From Acidobacteria bacterium Ga0077551 (GTDB lineage: Bacteria; Pseudomonadota; Alphaproteobacteria; Caulobacterales; Hyphomonadaceae), in assembly GCA_001464545.1 (NCBI GenBank), contig LNFC01000013.1, forward strand, positions 1 through 50,491: DNA of 50,491 nucleotides. Direction: 5' to 3'. Position 1 is the stretch's first letter. Each line of letters starts with the position of its first letter. Below are positions 10,686 to 20,291 of the stretch, piece after piece. A program made the translations under genes and the position numbers. The notes below the pieces were generated by a model. That model did no database searches. It was not told the origin of the DNA and saw only the letters and a program-made list of their open reading frames with translations.

Positions 10686-11588
10686 TTGCCCCAGCTGACC
10701 CACCTCGACCGTCTCGAAGCCGAAAGCATCCACATCCTGCGCGAAGTCGCCGCGGAGTGCGAGAAGCCCGTCATGCTCTATTCGATCGGCAAGGATTCGG
10801 CGGTCATGCTGCACCTCGCCCTGAAGGCCTTCTACCCCTCGCGCCCGCCTTTCCCGATGCTGCATGTCGATACCGGCTGGAAATTCCGCGAGATGATCGC
10901 CTTCCGCGACCGCAAGATGAAAGAACTCGGCCTCGAACTCCTGGTGCACACCAACCAGGAAGGCGCGGCCGAAGGCGTCGGCCCCTTCACCCACGGCTCG
11001 GCCTACCATACCGATGTGATGAAAACCGTCGCGCTCAAGCAGGCGCTCGACAAATACGGGTTCGACGCGGCCTTCGGCGGCGCCCGGCGCGACGAGGAGA
11101 AATCCCGCGCCAAGGAACGCATCATCTCGGTACGGACGGCCGGCCACCGCTGGGACCCGAAACGCCAGCGCCCGGAACTCTGGAACCTCTACAATACCCG
11201 CCTCCAGAAAGGCGAATCCCTGCGCGCCTTCCCGATCTCCAACTGGACCGAACTCGACATCTGGCAGTACATCCGCCGCGAAAAGATCGAGCTCGTTCCG
11301 CTCTACTTCGCCGCCCCGCGGCCCGTGGTCGACTGGAACGGCGCGATGATCATGCTGGACGATGACCGCGTCCCGCCGGAGATCGCGGCGAAGGCCACAA
11401 CCAAGTCCGTCCGCTTCCGTACCCTCGGCTGCTACCCGCTCACCGGCGCGGTGGAGAGCGAGGCCAGGACGCTCGACGACGTGATCCAGGAGATCCTCCT
11501 GACCACCACGTCCGAGCGCCAGGGCCGCGCCATCGACAAGGACCAGGCCGCCTCGATGGAGAAGAAGAAGCAGGAGGGCTATTTCTGA
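10686..11588 (+). CDS. cysD: Sulfate adenylyltransferase subunit 2
   Basis: Catalytic subunit of ATP sulfurylase, forming APS from sulfate and ATP with the CysN GTPase. The 300-aa protein has the family N-terminus ([18 protein letters not shown]), the PP-loop SIGKDS (33-38), [27 protein letters not shown] and a C-terminal [18 protein letters not shown]. The start is TTG at 10686: an in-frame TAA sits at 10650 and no ATG or GTG lies between. It overlaps cysNC by 1 nt (TGATG). Assimilatory role, as no dissimilatory genes are present. Confidence 0.95.
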   Translation: MPQLTHLDRLEAESIHILREVAAECEKPVMLYSIGKDSAVMLHLALKAFYPSRPPFPMLHVDTGWKFREMIAFRDRKMKELGLELLVHTNQEGAAEGVGPFTHGSAYHTDVMKTVALKQALDKYGFDAAFGGARRDEEKSRAKERIISVRTAGHRWDPKRQRPELWNLYNTRLQKGESLRAFPISNWTELDIWQYIRREKIELVPLYFAAPRPVVDWNGAMIMLDDDRVPPEIAAKATTKSVRFRTLGCYPLTGAVESEARTLDDVIQEILLTTTSERQGRAIDKDQAASMEKKKQEGYF

Positions 11589-13495
11589 TGCGCCTGCACG
11601 ACGATCTCATCGCCGAAGACATCGGCGCCTATCTCGAAGCGCACGAGCAGAAATCCCTGCTCCGCTTCATCACCTGCGGCTCGGTCGATGACGGCAAGTC
11701 CACGCTGATCGGCCGCCTCCTCTACGATTCGAAGATGATCTTCGAAGACCAGCTCGCGACCCTCGAAGCCGACTCCAGGCGCGACGGCACTCAGGGCGAT
11801 TCCATCGACTTCGCCCTCCTCGTCGACGGCCTCGCCGCCGAGCGCGAACAGGGCATTACCATCGACGTCGCCTACCGCTTCTTCGCCACGCAAAAACGCA
11901 AGTTCATCGTCGCCGACACGCCCGGCCACGAACAATACACCCGCAACATGGCGACCGGCGCCTCGACCGCCGACTGCGCCATCCTGATGATCGACGCGCG
12001 CAAGGGCATCCTCACCCAGACGCGCCGCCACTCGATCATTGCGACGCTCCTCGGCATCCGTCACCTTGTCCTCGCCATCAACAAGATGGACCTCGTCGGC
12101 TACAAGCAATCCGTGTACGATCAGATCGTCGCCGACTACAAAGTCTTCGCGGAGGCCCTGCCCGGCAATCTCCAGATCACGCCGATCCCCATCTCCGCCC
12201 TCGCCGGCACCAACATGACCGAGCGCTCGCCCGAGACGCCCTGGTACACCGGCCCGAGCCTGATGGACTATCTCGAAACGGTCGAAATCGCCCGCGAGGC
12301 CGAAACCCTCCCGCTGCGCATGCCGGTCCAATGGGTCAACCGCCCGAACCTCGATTTCCGCGGCTTCTCCGGCCAGATCGCCTCAGGCCGGGTCAAGCCG
12401 GGCGACAGGATCCGCTCGCTCCCCTCGGGCCGCGAAACCACCGTCACCCGCATCGTGACACAAGGCGGCGACCTCGAGGAGGCCGTCGCGGGCCAGTCCG
12501 TGACGCTGACCTTCGCCGACGAGATCGACACCTCGCGGGGCGACATCATCGCCGCCGGTTCGCAGCCGCCGGAAGTCTCCGACCAGTTCCAGGTCAAGCT
12601 CCTCTGGATGAGCGAAAGCCCGCTCCTCCCGGGCCGGCGCTATTTCCTCAAGTCCGGCACCAAGACCGTCTCCGCCACCGTCAACGCGCCCAAGCACGGC
12701 ATCGACGTCAACACGATGGCCGAGACCCCCGCCCGCACGCTGGAACTCAACCAGATCGGGGTCACCACCCTCGCCCTCGACCAGGCGATCCCGTTTGATC
12801 CGTATACGGCGAACCGCCTGACCGGCAGCTTCATCCTGATCGACCGCCAGACCAACGACACGGTCGCGCTGGGCCTGATCGACTTCTCGCTCCGCCGCGC
12901 CGCCAACATCCACTGGCAGGCGATCGACGTCACCCGCGAGGCCCTCGCCGAACAAAAAGCCCAGCAGGCTTCCGTCCTCTGGTTCACCGGCCTCTCCGGC
13001 TCCGGCAAGTCGACCATTGCCAACGCGCTGCAGAAGCGCCTCTACCAGATGGGCCGCCACACCTTCATCCTCGACGGCGACAATGTTCGCCACGGCCTCA
13101 ACCGCGACCTCGGCTTCACCGATGCCGACCGCGTCGAGAACATCCGCCGTGTCTCCAACGTCGCCCGCCTGATGACCGATGCCGGCCTCATCGTGCTCGT
13201 CTCCTTCATCTCCCCCTTCCGCGCCGAGCGCCAGATGGCTCGCAGCCTGATGGCCGAGGGCGAGTTCATCGAGATCCATGTCGATACGCCGCTGGATGTT
13301 GCCGAACAACGCGACGTCAAGGGCCTCTACAAGAAAGCCCGCGCCGGCGAGATCCGCAACTTCACCGGCATCGACAGCCCCTACGAGCCCCCACTCAACC
13401 CGGAACTGCGCCTCGACACCGTCGGCCGCACCCCCGATGAAGCGGCCGAGGAAATCCTCCGCTTCCTTGCCTCGCGGGGAACGTTCGAGATCTGA
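11588..13495 (+). CDS. cysNC: Bifunctional sulfate adenylyltransferase subunit 1 / APS kinase
   Basis: Fusion of the CysN GTPase (~1-440) and CysC kinase (~450-635). The EF-Tu-like part has GSVDDGKST (31-39), [12 protein letters not shown] and NKMD. The C-terminal part has its own P-loop GLSGSGKST (~468-476) and [15 protein letters not shown]. Together with CysD it turns sulfate into APS and then PAPS, the donor for cysteine synthesis and sulfation. The 635-aa length matches known NodQ/CysNC fusions. It begins within the cysD stop codon. The next gene, fic, is separated by a palindromic region and is not part of the operon. Confidence 0.96.
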   Translation: MRLHDDLIAEDIGAYLEAHEQKSLLRFITCGSVDDGKSTLIGRLLYDSKMIFEDQLATLEADSRRDGTQGDSIDFALLVDGLAAEREQGITIDVAYRFFATQKRKFIVADTPGHEQYTRNMATGASTADCAILMIDARKGILTQTRRHSIIATLLGIRHLVLAINKMDLVGYKQSVYDQIVADYKVFAEALPGNLQITPIPISALAGTNMTERSPETPWYTGPSLMDYLETVEIAREAETLPLRMPVQWVNRPNLDFRGFSGQIASGRVKPGDRIRSLPSGRETTVTRIVTQGGDLEEAVAGQSVTLTFADEIDTSRGDIIAAGSQPPEVSDQFQVKLLWMSESPLLPGRRYFLKSGTKTVSATVNAPKHGIDVNTMAETPARTLELNQIGVTTLALDQAIPFDPYTANRLTGSFILIDRQTNDTVALGLIDFSLRRAANIHWQAIDVTREALAEQKAQQASVLWFTGLSGSGKSTIANALQKRLYQMGRHTFILDGDNVRHGLNRDLGFTDADRVENIRRVSNVARLMTDAGLIVLVSFISPFRAERQMARSLMAEGEFIEIHVDTPLDVAEQRDVKGLYKKARAGEIRNFTGIDSPYEPPLNPELRLDTVGRTPDEAAEEILRFLASRGTFEI

Positions 13496-13510
13496 GGCCT
13501 GGATGCTGGT

Positions 13511-13541
13511 TTGAGCCGAATGTCGTTCTTATTCGGCTCAA
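13511..13541. promoter_or_regulatory. Inverted repeat 1 upstream of fic (candidate operator)
   Basis: TTGAGCCGAAT (13511-13521) and ATTCGGCTCAA (13531-13541) are perfect 11-bp arms around a 9-nt spacer. The same element recurs 44 bp downstream at the fic start codon. Two identical palindromes in front of an isolated gene suggest operator sites or a stem-loop array. Confidence 0.65.
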
Positions 13542-13554
13542 TATTTACTGTATA

Positions 13555-13584
13555 TTGAGCCGAATGTGTGCTTTATTCGGCTCA
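13555..13584. promoter_or_regulatory. Inverted repeat 2 overlapping the fic start codon
   Basis: TTGAGCCGAAT (13555-13565) pairs with ATTCGGCTCA (13575-13584). The left arm equals that of repeat 1; the right arm runs into the A of the fic ATG, and the spacer is again 9 nt. Between the two repeats lies an AT-rich stretch with TATATT (13551-13556), a plausible -10 box. If used, the mRNA leader would be only ~20 nt and lack a Shine-Dalgarno. A bound repressor or a folded hairpin would block both transcription and initiation. Confidence 0.65.
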
Positions 13585-14723
13585 TGACTTATATCTGGCA
13601 GCAACCCGGCTGGGCAAACTTTGCATACGACATCACCGATCTCGTCGATGAACTGACGGTATTCGAGCGGCATGCAGGGCATGTCCGCGGCATGCTGGAT
13701 GCCCAACCGGAAGGAACTCAGGTCGAAACGCTGATCGATCTAATGGTCTCCGAGGCGATCAAGTCCTCGGAGATCGAAGGCGAGTACCTCAGCCGCGAAG
13801 ACGTGAAGTCCTCAATCCAGCGCAATCTTGGCCTGACTGAACTACCGCCAACCCGGAATGATGCGGCTGCCGGAATCGGCGAACTGATGGTGGCCGTCAG
13901 GCGTGATTTTGCGTCACCCCTGACAGCCGGAATTCTGTTTGACTGGCACCGCATGCTGATGCGCGGAAACAACCGTATCACCGTGGGTACATGGCGCACG
14001 CAGGAGGCTGCGATGCAGGTCGTGTCCGGCCCCATCGGGCGGGAAACGGTGCACTTCGAAGCCCCACCTTCCTGCGATGTACCAGAGTTGATGGAACAGT
14101 TCGTAAGCTGGTTCAATGCAACCGGCCCGCAAGGCAGCTCGCCTATCCGCCAGGCTCCGATCCGGTCCGCGCTCGCGCACCTCTACTTCGAAACCATACA
14201 CCCGTTCGAAGACGGCAACGGCCGTATAGGCCGGGCTATATCGGAAAAGGCGCTCTCTCAGGGGCAAGGCAGGCCGGTGCTTCTCAGCCTGTCGAAAGCC
14301 ATCGAACCTTATCGGAACGCCTATTACGACGCCTTGAAATCTGCACAGCGTACGAACGAAATCACGGAATGGCTGAAGTACTTTCTCGACCTGTGCGTCA
14401 AAGCCCAGCAGAACGCAGCCGACCAAGTCAATTTCACGCTCCACAAGGCCAAATATTTTGATGCGCTCAAGGATCAACTGAACGAACGCCAATTGCGCGT
14501 CGTCCGGCGCATGATGGACGAAGGTCCACGAGGCTTCGAGGGCGGCATGAGCGCCAACAAGTATAGCGTGATTGCACGAACTTCGAAGGCTACAGCAACG
14601 CGCGACCTGCAAGCGCTCATGGAAATGGGCGCTCTCAGCGTGACAGGCGGCGGGCGCAGTACGCGATACTGGTTGCCCTTCGCCGCGCCGCTGGATCAAA
14701 AACCAGAATCCGGCGGCGCCTGA
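13584..14723 (+). CDS. Fic-domain AMP-transferase with N-terminal inhibitory helix
   Basis: Fic proteins usually transfer AMP from ATP to a hydroxyl of a target protein. This 379-aa protein has the full core motif HPFEDGNGRIGR (206-217), with catalytic His206. It also has the inhibitory helix motif S-x-x-x-E-G (Ser61-Glu65-Gly66, in SSEIEGE) on the N-terminal side, so it is a class II, self-inhibited Fic. Residues ~1-85 match the DUF4172-like N-terminus; a winged-helix-like segment at the C-terminus (SVIARTSKATATRDLQALMEMG) may bind DNA. An upstream GTG at 13566 is in frame, but ATG 13584 gives the typical N-terminus. It may repress itself through the two palindromes upstream (inference). Confidence 0.9.
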   Translation: MTYIWQQPGWANFAYDITDLVDELTVFERHAGHVRGMLDAQPEGTQVETLIDLMVSEAIKSSEIEGEYLSREDVKSSIQRNLGLTELPPTRNDAAAGIGELMVAVRRDFASPLTAGILFDWHRMLMRGNNRITVGTWRTQEAAMQVVSGPIGRETVHFEAPPSCDVPELMEQFVSWFNATGPQGSSPIRQAPIRSALAHLYFETIHPFEDGNGRIGRAISEKALSQGQGRPVLLSLSKAIEPYRNAYYDALKSAQRTNEITEWLKYFLDLCVKAQQNAADQVNFTLHKAKYFDALKDQLNERQLRVVRRMMDEGPRGFEGGMSANKYSVIARTSKATATRDLQALMEMGALSVTGGGRSTRYWLPFAAPLDQKPESGGA

Positions 14724-14731
14724 ACCAGCCT

Positions 14732-15391
14732 TCAATCCCGGTCCGGCGCCCCAAGCGGAAAGAAGTGCCGGAACTGGCGCGCCTCATCCACCGCCCGGGC
14801 ATACGAAGGCCGCGCCAGCAGCCGCGCGCGGTAAGCGCGCACACCCGCAAAGTGCTCCGGAATCCGGTACGTCCAGTCCGCATAGAACAGCGCCGTCGAC
14901 GCCGCACAGTCGGCCATGGAGTACACCTCCCCAGCCGCCCAGGTCCGCGTGCCGAGATAGCCGTCCAGCCAGCCATACGCCCGCTCCAGACGCTCGGTGG
15001 CCAGCGCCAGTCCGTCCTCGCGCGTCATCGCCACCCGCCCCAGCGCCGCTTCCACCGCGATCTGCATCCCGTCCATCACATAGAGGTCAAAGAACCGGTC
15101 CATGAACCGGACCTCCAGCGCCGCCGCCGGATCCTCCGGGATCAGCCGCACCGGCCCCGGATGGTTCATCTGCAGGTACTCGATGATGATGCTCGCCTCG
15201 GCGACGCTGCGTGTCCCGTCCACCAGCACCGGAAACTTGCCCACCGGCGAGCGCCGCTGCACCTCCGCGCCGTGCTCGGGCGCCTCCGGCCCCACTTCGC
15301 GAAACTCGAACGGGATGGAATTCTCGTAGAGCGCAATCAGCGCCTTCTGCGTATAGGACGAGAACGGATGGCCATAGAGTGCGAGCGCCAT
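14732..15391 (-). CDS. Glutathione S-transferase family protein
   Basis: The 219-aa protein has a thioredoxin-like N-terminal domain (MALALYGHPFSSYTQKALIALYEN; VGKFPVLVDG; SVAEASIIIEYL, residues 1-80) that binds glutathione and a helical C-terminal domain (YSMADCAASTALFYADW) with the conserved N-capping Asp motif. Substrate unknown; detoxification of electrophiles is typical. It converges on fic with only 8 nt between stops, and its start faces manC across 128 bp. Confidence 0.9.
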   Translation of the reverse strand: MALALYGHPFSSYTQKALIALYENSIPFEFREVGPEAPEHGAEVQRRSPVGKFPVLVDGTRSVAEASIIIEYLQMNHPGPVRLIPEDPAAALEVRFMDRFFDLYVMDGMQIAVEAALGRVAMTREDGLALATERLERAYGWLDGYLGTRTWAAGEVYSMADCAASTALFYADWTYRIPEHFAGVRAYRARLLARPSYARAVDEARQFRHFFPLGAPDRD

Positions 15392-15519
15392 TATGGAACC
15401 CCGTGACAGCTGAGCAGTTTCATTGCAGGGCGGCGCGGTTGTTGCAATCCTGACGGTAAATCCGGTGCCCCCGGCCGGGCCATCACGCAGGCAATGCAGG
15501 AAGCAAGGTAAACACGAGA

Positions 15520-16584
15520 ATGTCGATCCATCCGGTCATCATGTGCGGCGGCGCCGGCACGCGCCTCTGGCCCGTTTCGAACCTGGCCCGCCCCAAACAG
15601 TTCCACGCCCTCGTCTCGGACAAGTCCGTCTTCCAGGAGACCGTGCTGCGCTTTGCCGGCGCCGAAGGCTTCCACCAGAACCCCGTGATCATCAGCAACG
15701 CCGCCTACGGCGAGCTGATCGCCCACCAGCTCGCCGAAATCGGCGTCTCCCCCGCCGCCATCCTGCTCGAGCCGGAAGGGCGCAACACCGCGGCCGTCGC
15801 CGCGGTCGCGGCGCGCTACCTTGCAGATGCCTTTCCCGAAAACCTCGGCCTGCTCGTCGCCTCCGACCATTTCATCGGCCGCCCGGACACCTTCCTCGCC
15901 GCCGTGCGCGCCGCCGCCCCCGCCGCGGGGGAGGGTTACATCACGACCTTCGGCATCGCCCCGTCTCGCCCCGACACCGGCTTCGGCTACATCCAGTCCG
16001 GCGAAGCGCTGGACGGCCAGGTCGCCCGCGTCGCCGCCTTCAGGGAAAAGCCGGACGCCAAGACCGCCGCCGCCTATCTCGCCAGCGGCGCCTATAGCTG
16101 GAATGCCGGCATCTTCCTGTTCAGCCCGGAAACCATGCTGGCCGAACTCGCCGCCCACGCGCCGAACATCCTCGCCAAATCCAGCGAAGCGCTGGAACGC
16201 GCCTATCATGACGGCGCCTTCCGCTACCTCGACGCCGCCGCCTTTGCCGCTGTGCCCTCCACGTCGGTCGACTATGCCGTGATGGAGCGCACCAGCCGCG
16301 CCGCCGTCTACGCCCCGCTGGACTGCGCCTGGAGCGATATCGGCAGCTGGTCGATGGTCGGCGAAGTCTCGTCCCGCGCCAACTCGCCCGACCATATCGA
16401 GATCGACTGCGCCGACTGCACCGTCCACGCCGCCGATGGCCAGCTCGTCGCCCTTGTCGGCGTCGAAGGCCTGATCGTCGTCGCCGACGGCAACCGGATC
16501 CTCATCACACGGAAGGATCGCTCGCAGGATGTCGGTGGCGTCGTCAAGGAACTGAAATCGCGCGGCCTGAAGGACTTCCTCTGA
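15520..16584 (+). CDS. manC: Mannose-1-phosphate guanylyltransferase
   Basis: Makes GDP-mannose from mannose-1-phosphate and GTP. The 354-aa protein has the pyrophosphorylase motif GGAGTRLWP (10-18) with RPKQF, then FREKPDAKTAAAYLASG and SWNAGIFLF. It lacks the C-terminal cupin phosphomannose-isomerase domain of AlgA/ManC-type bifunctional enzymes, so it is the short, single-function form. GDP-mannose feeds surface glycan synthesis together with the rhamnose and amino-sugar genes on the left. AAGG lies ~11 nt before the ATG. Confidence 0.93.
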   Translation: MSIHPVIMCGGAGTRLWPVSNLARPKQFHALVSDKSVFQETVLRFAGAEGFHQNPVIISNAAYGELIAHQLAEIGVSPAAILLEPEGRNTAAVAAVAARYLADAFPENLGLLVASDHFIGRPDTFLAAVRAAAPAAGEGYITTFGIAPSRPDTGFGYIQSGEALDGQVARVAAFREKPDAKTAAAYLASGAYSWNAGIFLFSPETMLAELAAHAPNILAKSSEALERAYHDGAFRYLDAAAFAAVPSTSVDYAVMERTSRAAVYAPLDCAWSDIGSWSMVGEVSSRANSPDHIEIDCADCTVHAADGQLVALVGVEGLIVVADGNRILITRKDRSQDVGGVVKELKSRGLKDFL

Positions 16585-16662
16585 GACGCCCGCCTGTCCC
16601 GGAACGGCACATATTCAACCTGACTTTGCGCCTGACCACAGCCGGAAATTTCTGCTAGATCA

Positions 16663-18414
16663 ATGGCCATGAAACGGGACGCCGCCGCCGAAGCCTCTTC
16701 CAGCGAACTCGCCGGCGCCCTCAGCGCCTCGCGCGGGGTCTTCTGGCATGCCGGCGGGTTCAGCCTGTTCGTGAACCTGCTGATGCTCGCCGGCCCGCTC
16801 TACATGCTGCAGGTCTATGACCGCGTCCTCGCCTCCCAATCGATCCCGACCCTCGTCGCCCTGACCGTCCTCATCCTCGTCCTCTACGGCACGCTCGGCG
16901 TGCTCGAGTGGGCGCGCTCCGGCCTCTTCAGCGTCGCCGCCTCCAATTTCGAAGGCCTGCTCGGGCCCCGCGCCGCCGCCGCCGCCATGGCCCAGAGCCT
17001 CGCCGATCCGGGGCGGGCCTCCGACCGCCCGATCCGCGACCTGCGCCAGCTCCGCCGCTTCATCGCCAGCCCCGTCGCCGGCGCCGTGTTCGATGCGCCG
17101 TTCAGCCCGCTCTTCCTGGTCGTGCTGTTCATGCTCCACCCGCTGTTCGGCCTCTGGGCCGTCCTCGGCGCGGTCATCCTTGTCGCGACTTCCGCCCTCA
17201 ACGAGCGCGCCTCCGCCCGCCTGACCAAGGAGAGCGAAGACCTCGAGCGCGCCAGCGCCCTGCGCGCCGCCGAGATGACGCGCAACGCCGAAGTGCTCAA
17301 AGCCCTCGGCATGGGCGAGGCCGCCCGCCGCCGCTGGCAGAACGTGTTCGATGGCGGCGACACCGCGTTCGCGCGTTCCGGGCGCATCCTCTCCGGCTTC
17401 TCGTCCGGCACCAAGGCCTTCCGCCTCTTCCTGCAGTCCGCCATCCTAGGCATCGGCGCCTGGCTCGTGATCAAGGGCGAAGCGACCCCCGGCGCAATGA
17501 TCGCCGCCTCCATCCTGATGGGCCGCGCGATCGCGCCGCTGGAGCAGATCGTCGGCCAGTGGCGCACCATCGCCGGCGCCCGGGAAAACTGGGCCTCGCT
17601 GAAGACCGCCCTCGCCGGCGCGCCCGCCCCCGCGGCGCAGATGCCGCTGCCGCCGATCCGCGGCGCCCTGCGCGTCGAGAACGCTGTCGCCGGCCCGCCG
17701 GGCAGCAACGCCCCGGTGCTCAAGGGCCTCACCTTCAGTCTTGATCCCGGCGACGTGCTCGGCGTCCTCGGCCCGAGTGCAGCCGGCAAGTCCTCCCTCG
17801 CCCGCGTCCTCACCGGCGCCTGGCCCGTGATGTCCGGCCATGTCCGCATTGACGGCGCCGACCTCTCGACCCTGCCCTCGGAAACGCTCGGCCCCCAGAT
17901 CGGCTATCTTCCTCAGCAGGCGGATCTTCTCTCCGGCACCGTGCGCGACAACATTGCCCGCTTCCGGGAGAACGCCGCCCCCGAAGCCATCATTGCCGCC
18001 GCCCAGTCCGCCGGCTGCCACGACATGATCCTGCGCCTCGCCAAGGGCTACGACACCGAGATCGGCCTCGGCGGCGCCTATCTCTCCGCCGGCCAGCGCC
18101 AGCGCATCGGCCTCGCCCGCGCCCTGTTCGGCAATCCCAACCTGATCATCCTCGACGAGCCCAACTCCAATCTCGACGGCCCCGGCGAGCAGGCGCTGCA
18201 GTCCGCCATCGGCGCCGCCAAGGCGCGCGGCGCCACCGTCATCCTGATCGCCCACCGCCCCAACGCGATCCTCCACTGCACCAAGCTGATGGTGATCGAC
18301 GAAGGCCGCATCCGCGAGTTCGGCCCCGCCGACGAAGTCCTCGCCAAGGTCATGCCGAAGCCGGGCGCCGCCAATATCCGCACCCTCAGGCCGGGAGACG
18401 GCGGCCATGTCTGA
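16663..18414 (+). CDS. Type I secretion ABC transporter (PrtD/HlyB-like permease-ATPase)
   Basis: Inner-membrane energiser of a type I secretion system. The 583-aa protein has an N-terminal membrane domain (hydrophobic segments near 30-50, 60-80, 145-180 and 245-295) and a C-terminal ATPase: Walker A GPSAAGKSS (~370-378), signature LSAGQRQR (~474), Walker B LIILDEPNSNLD (~493) and switch His in IAHRP. The signature has Ala where most ABC proteins have Gly (LSGGQ). No N-terminal peptidase domain is seen, so the cargo keeps a C-terminal signal, as in protease exporters. Overlaps the HlyD gene by 8 nt. ATG 16669 is an alternative start. Confidence 0.93.
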   Translation: MAMKRDAAAEASSSELAGALSASRGVFWHAGGFSLFVNLLMLAGPLYMLQVYDRVLASQSIPTLVALTVLILVLYGTLGVLEWARSGLFSVAASNFEGLLGPRAAAAAMAQSLADPGRASDRPIRDLRQLRRFIASPVAGAVFDAPFSPLFLVVLFMLHPLFGLWAVLGAVILVATSALNERASARLTKESEDLERASALRAAEMTRNAEVLKALGMGEAARRRWQNVFDGGDTAFARSGRILSGFSSGTKAFRLFLQSAILGIGAWLVIKGEATPGAMIAASILMGRAIAPLEQIVGQWRTIAGARENWASLKTALAGAPAPAAQMPLPPIRGALRVENAVAGPPGSNAPVLKGLTFSLDPGDVLGVLGPSAAGKSSLARVLTGAWPVMSGHVRIDGADLSTLPSETLGPQIGYLPQQADLLSGTVRDNIARFRENAAPEAIIAAAQSAGCHDMILRLAKGYDTEIGLGGAYLSAGQRQRIGLARALFGNPNLIILDEPNSNLDGPGEQALQSAIGAAKARGATVILIAHRPNAILHCTKLMVIDEGRIREFGPADEVLAKVMPKPGAANIRTLRPGDGGHV

Positions 18415-19720
18415 TCTCGCCCTCCCCGCCGCCCCCGGTCGCGGTGAATTCCTCAAGCAATACCTCTATGCCGGCTGGGGCATCGTCGCCCTCGTCTTCG
18501 GCGGCCTCATCGCCTGGTCGGTGTTCGCCCCGTTCGAAGGCGCCGTCCTCACCGCCGGCCAGATCTCGGTCGAATCCAACCAGCAGGCCATCCAGCACCT
18601 CGAAGGCGGCATCGTCCGCGAGATCTACGTGCGCGAAGCCGACGCCGTGACCGAAGGCCAGAAGCTCCTCTCCCTTGACGCCACCTCCACCGGCGCGGCC
18701 CTGCAGGGCCTGGAGGCGCGCCTCTACGGCCTCCTCGGCACCGAAGCGCGCCTCGTCGCCGAACGCGACGGCGCCGCCGCGCTCACCCTGCGCCCCGGCT
18801 TCGAGGATTTCGTTGCCCGCCCGGATATGCAGGCCGTGCTCACCTCGCAGGCCGGCCTCCTCAAGGCCCGCAGCGCCAATCTCGGCACGCAGGGCACGAT
18901 CCTGCGCCAACGGATCGACCAGCTGAACACCCGCATCAGTGGCATGCAGAACGAGATCACCGCCAAGGACGACCAGATCGCCCTGGTCGATGACGAGATC
19001 TCCCGCTTCGAAACCCTGATGGAGCGCGGCCAGGCCGTCATCACCCGCGTCCTCGCCCTCAAGCGCGACCGCGCCCGCCTGCAGGGCGAGAAGGACGCGC
19101 TGACCTCCGACATCGCCGCCACCCGCGTGCAGATCGGCGAAGCGCGCAGCGAGATCGCCCGCCTCGACCAGGGCAATACCGAAACCCTGCTGACCGACCT
19201 GCGCGACGTGCAGACCCAGATCAGCGAACTGACCGAGGAGCGCACCGCCCTGCTCGACCAGTCCGGGCGCCTCGACATCACCGCGCCGCGTTCGGGCCGC
19301 GTCATCGGCATCCGCGCCCACACGGTCGGCGGCGTCATCCGCCCGTCCGAGCCCATCATGTACATCGTGCCGGAAAACGACCGCCTGATCGCCAAGGTCC
19401 GGGTCAGCCCCGTCGACATCGACAAGATCAGTCTCGGCCAGACCGCCGTCCTGCGCTTCAGCGCCTTCAACCAGGATGAAACACCCCAGTTCGACGGCCG
19501 CGTCATCGCCGTCTCGGCCGACGCCATCGTCGACGAGGCCACCGGCGCTGCCTATTACGAGGCGATGGTCGAAATCCCGGACGAGGCCCTCGCCGCCTCC
19601 AGCTTCCAGCTCCTGCCCGGCATGCCGGTCGAAGCGATGCTCCGTACCGAGAGCAGGAACGTGCTCAGCTACCTCGTCAAGCCGCTCACGGATTCTGTCT
19701 CCCGCACCTTCCGGGAATAG
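18407..19720 (+). CDS. Type I secretion membrane fusion protein (HlyD/PrtE family)
   Basis: Periplasmic adaptor linking the ABC transporter to an outer-membrane TolC channel. The 437-aa protein has one N-terminal membrane segment (~24-44), a biotinyl-lipoyl-like stretch (IQHLEGGIVREIYVREAD), a long coiled coil (~130-285) and the C-terminal beta domain (ITAPRSGRVIGIRAHTVGG; VEAMLRTESRNVLSYLVKPL). Translationally coupled to the ABC gene. No TolC gene follows, so an outer-membrane partner must be encoded elsewhere. The partial M10 protease at the left edge is a candidate cargo. Confidence 0.93.
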   Translation: MSDLALPAAPGRGEFLKQYLYAGWGIVALVFGGLIAWSVFAPFEGAVLTAGQISVESNQQAIQHLEGGIVREIYVREADAVTEGQKLLSLDATSTGAALQGLEARLYGLLGTEARLVAERDGAAALTLRPGFEDFVARPDMQAVLTSQAGLLKARSANLGTQGTILRQRIDQLNTRISGMQNEITAKDDQIALVDDEISRFETLMERGQAVITRVLALKRDRARLQGEKDALTSDIAATRVQIGEARSEIARLDQGNTETLLTDLRDVQTQISELTEERTALLDQSGRLDITAPRSGRVIGIRAHTVGGVIRPSEPIMYIVPENDRLIAKVRVSPVDIDKISLGQTAVLRFSAFNQDETPQFDGRVIAVSADAIVDEATGAAYYEAMVEIPDEALAASSFQLLPGMPVEAMLRTESRNVLSYLVKPLTDSVSRTFRE

Positions 19721-19736
19721 CCGCCGGGCCCTCGCC

Positions 19737-19889
19737 TCAGACCGGTTGGCCGACCGTCAGCGGCACGCCCTTCATGGAGCGGGTTTCCGGACGCGGAATG
19801 CCCGTCTGGCGGAACATCTTCTTCAGCTCGGCCTTGCGCGCCGAAAGTTGCTCGCCCAGAGCGGCCATATCGACGCCGGCCTTCCTGGC
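19737..19889 (-). pseudogene. Orphaned C-terminal 50 codons of the hemerythrin gene after an in-frame amber
   Basis: Directly after the TAG at 19890-19892 the same frame stays open for 50 codons to TGA at 19737-19739. It reads ARKAGVDMAALGEQLSARKAEL and onward, with the same codon bias as the gene upstream. This is what normally ends such hemerythrin-like proteins. TAG differs from CAG (Gln) by one base. So the stop is probably a recent nonsense mutation, a sequencing error or a read-through site. Confidence 0.7.
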
Positions 19890-20291
19890 CTACGCAAAGA
19901 TGCCGCCGCGGCCTTCCTCTTCCTTGACGTGGTGCCTGATCTCTTCCGACAGGACCTTGACCTTGGCGTCGTAGAAATCATCGCCGACATCGCCTTCCAT
20001 CAGTTCGGCAATCAGTACCTTCGCGCCGTCATGCTCGACATAGGCCTCGTCCATCATGTCATCGTCGACCTCGCCGCGGACGGCGGGATAGAAGATTTCT
20101 TCCTCGATCGTGGCGTGGATCGTGAGCTCGAGACAGATCTGCTGGGCGAGCTTCGCCTTGGTGGCGCTGCCACGCGTTGCCTCGTATTTTTCAAACAGCT
20201 CTTCGACGGCGCGGTGATCGGCCTTCAGCAGCGCGGCCGCGTCCATGTTATCCTTCGTGGACGAACCATTTTTCGTAGTACGGGTAGCCAT
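19890..20291 (-). CDS. Hemerythrin HHE-domain protein, truncated by amber codon
   Basis: The 133-aa product carries an HHE cation-binding domain that would hold a di-iron centre. The ligand pattern is DHRAVEELF, then IHATIEEEIFYP, then VEHDGAKVLI, then IRHHVKEEE. Such proteins bind O2 or NO or buffer iron in the cytosol. AAAGGAG lies just before the ATG. All ligand motifs are upstream of the amber, so the shortened protein may still bind iron. It lacks the helical tail that follows in frame. Monocistronic; converges on the HlyD gene. Confidence 0.85.
   Translation of the reverse strand: MATRTTKNGSSTKDNMDAAALLKADHRAVEELFEKYEATRGSATKAKLAQQICLELTIHATIEEEIFYPAVRGEVDDDMMDEAYVEHDGAKVLIAELMEGDVGDDFYDAKVKVLSEEIRHHVKEEEGRGGIFA

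Noticed and set aside
8507..11365. A 952-codon plus-strand open frame
   Set aside because: It runs antisense through glmS and then out of frame through cysD. Both real genes have complete motifs; the frame is an artefact of high GC.
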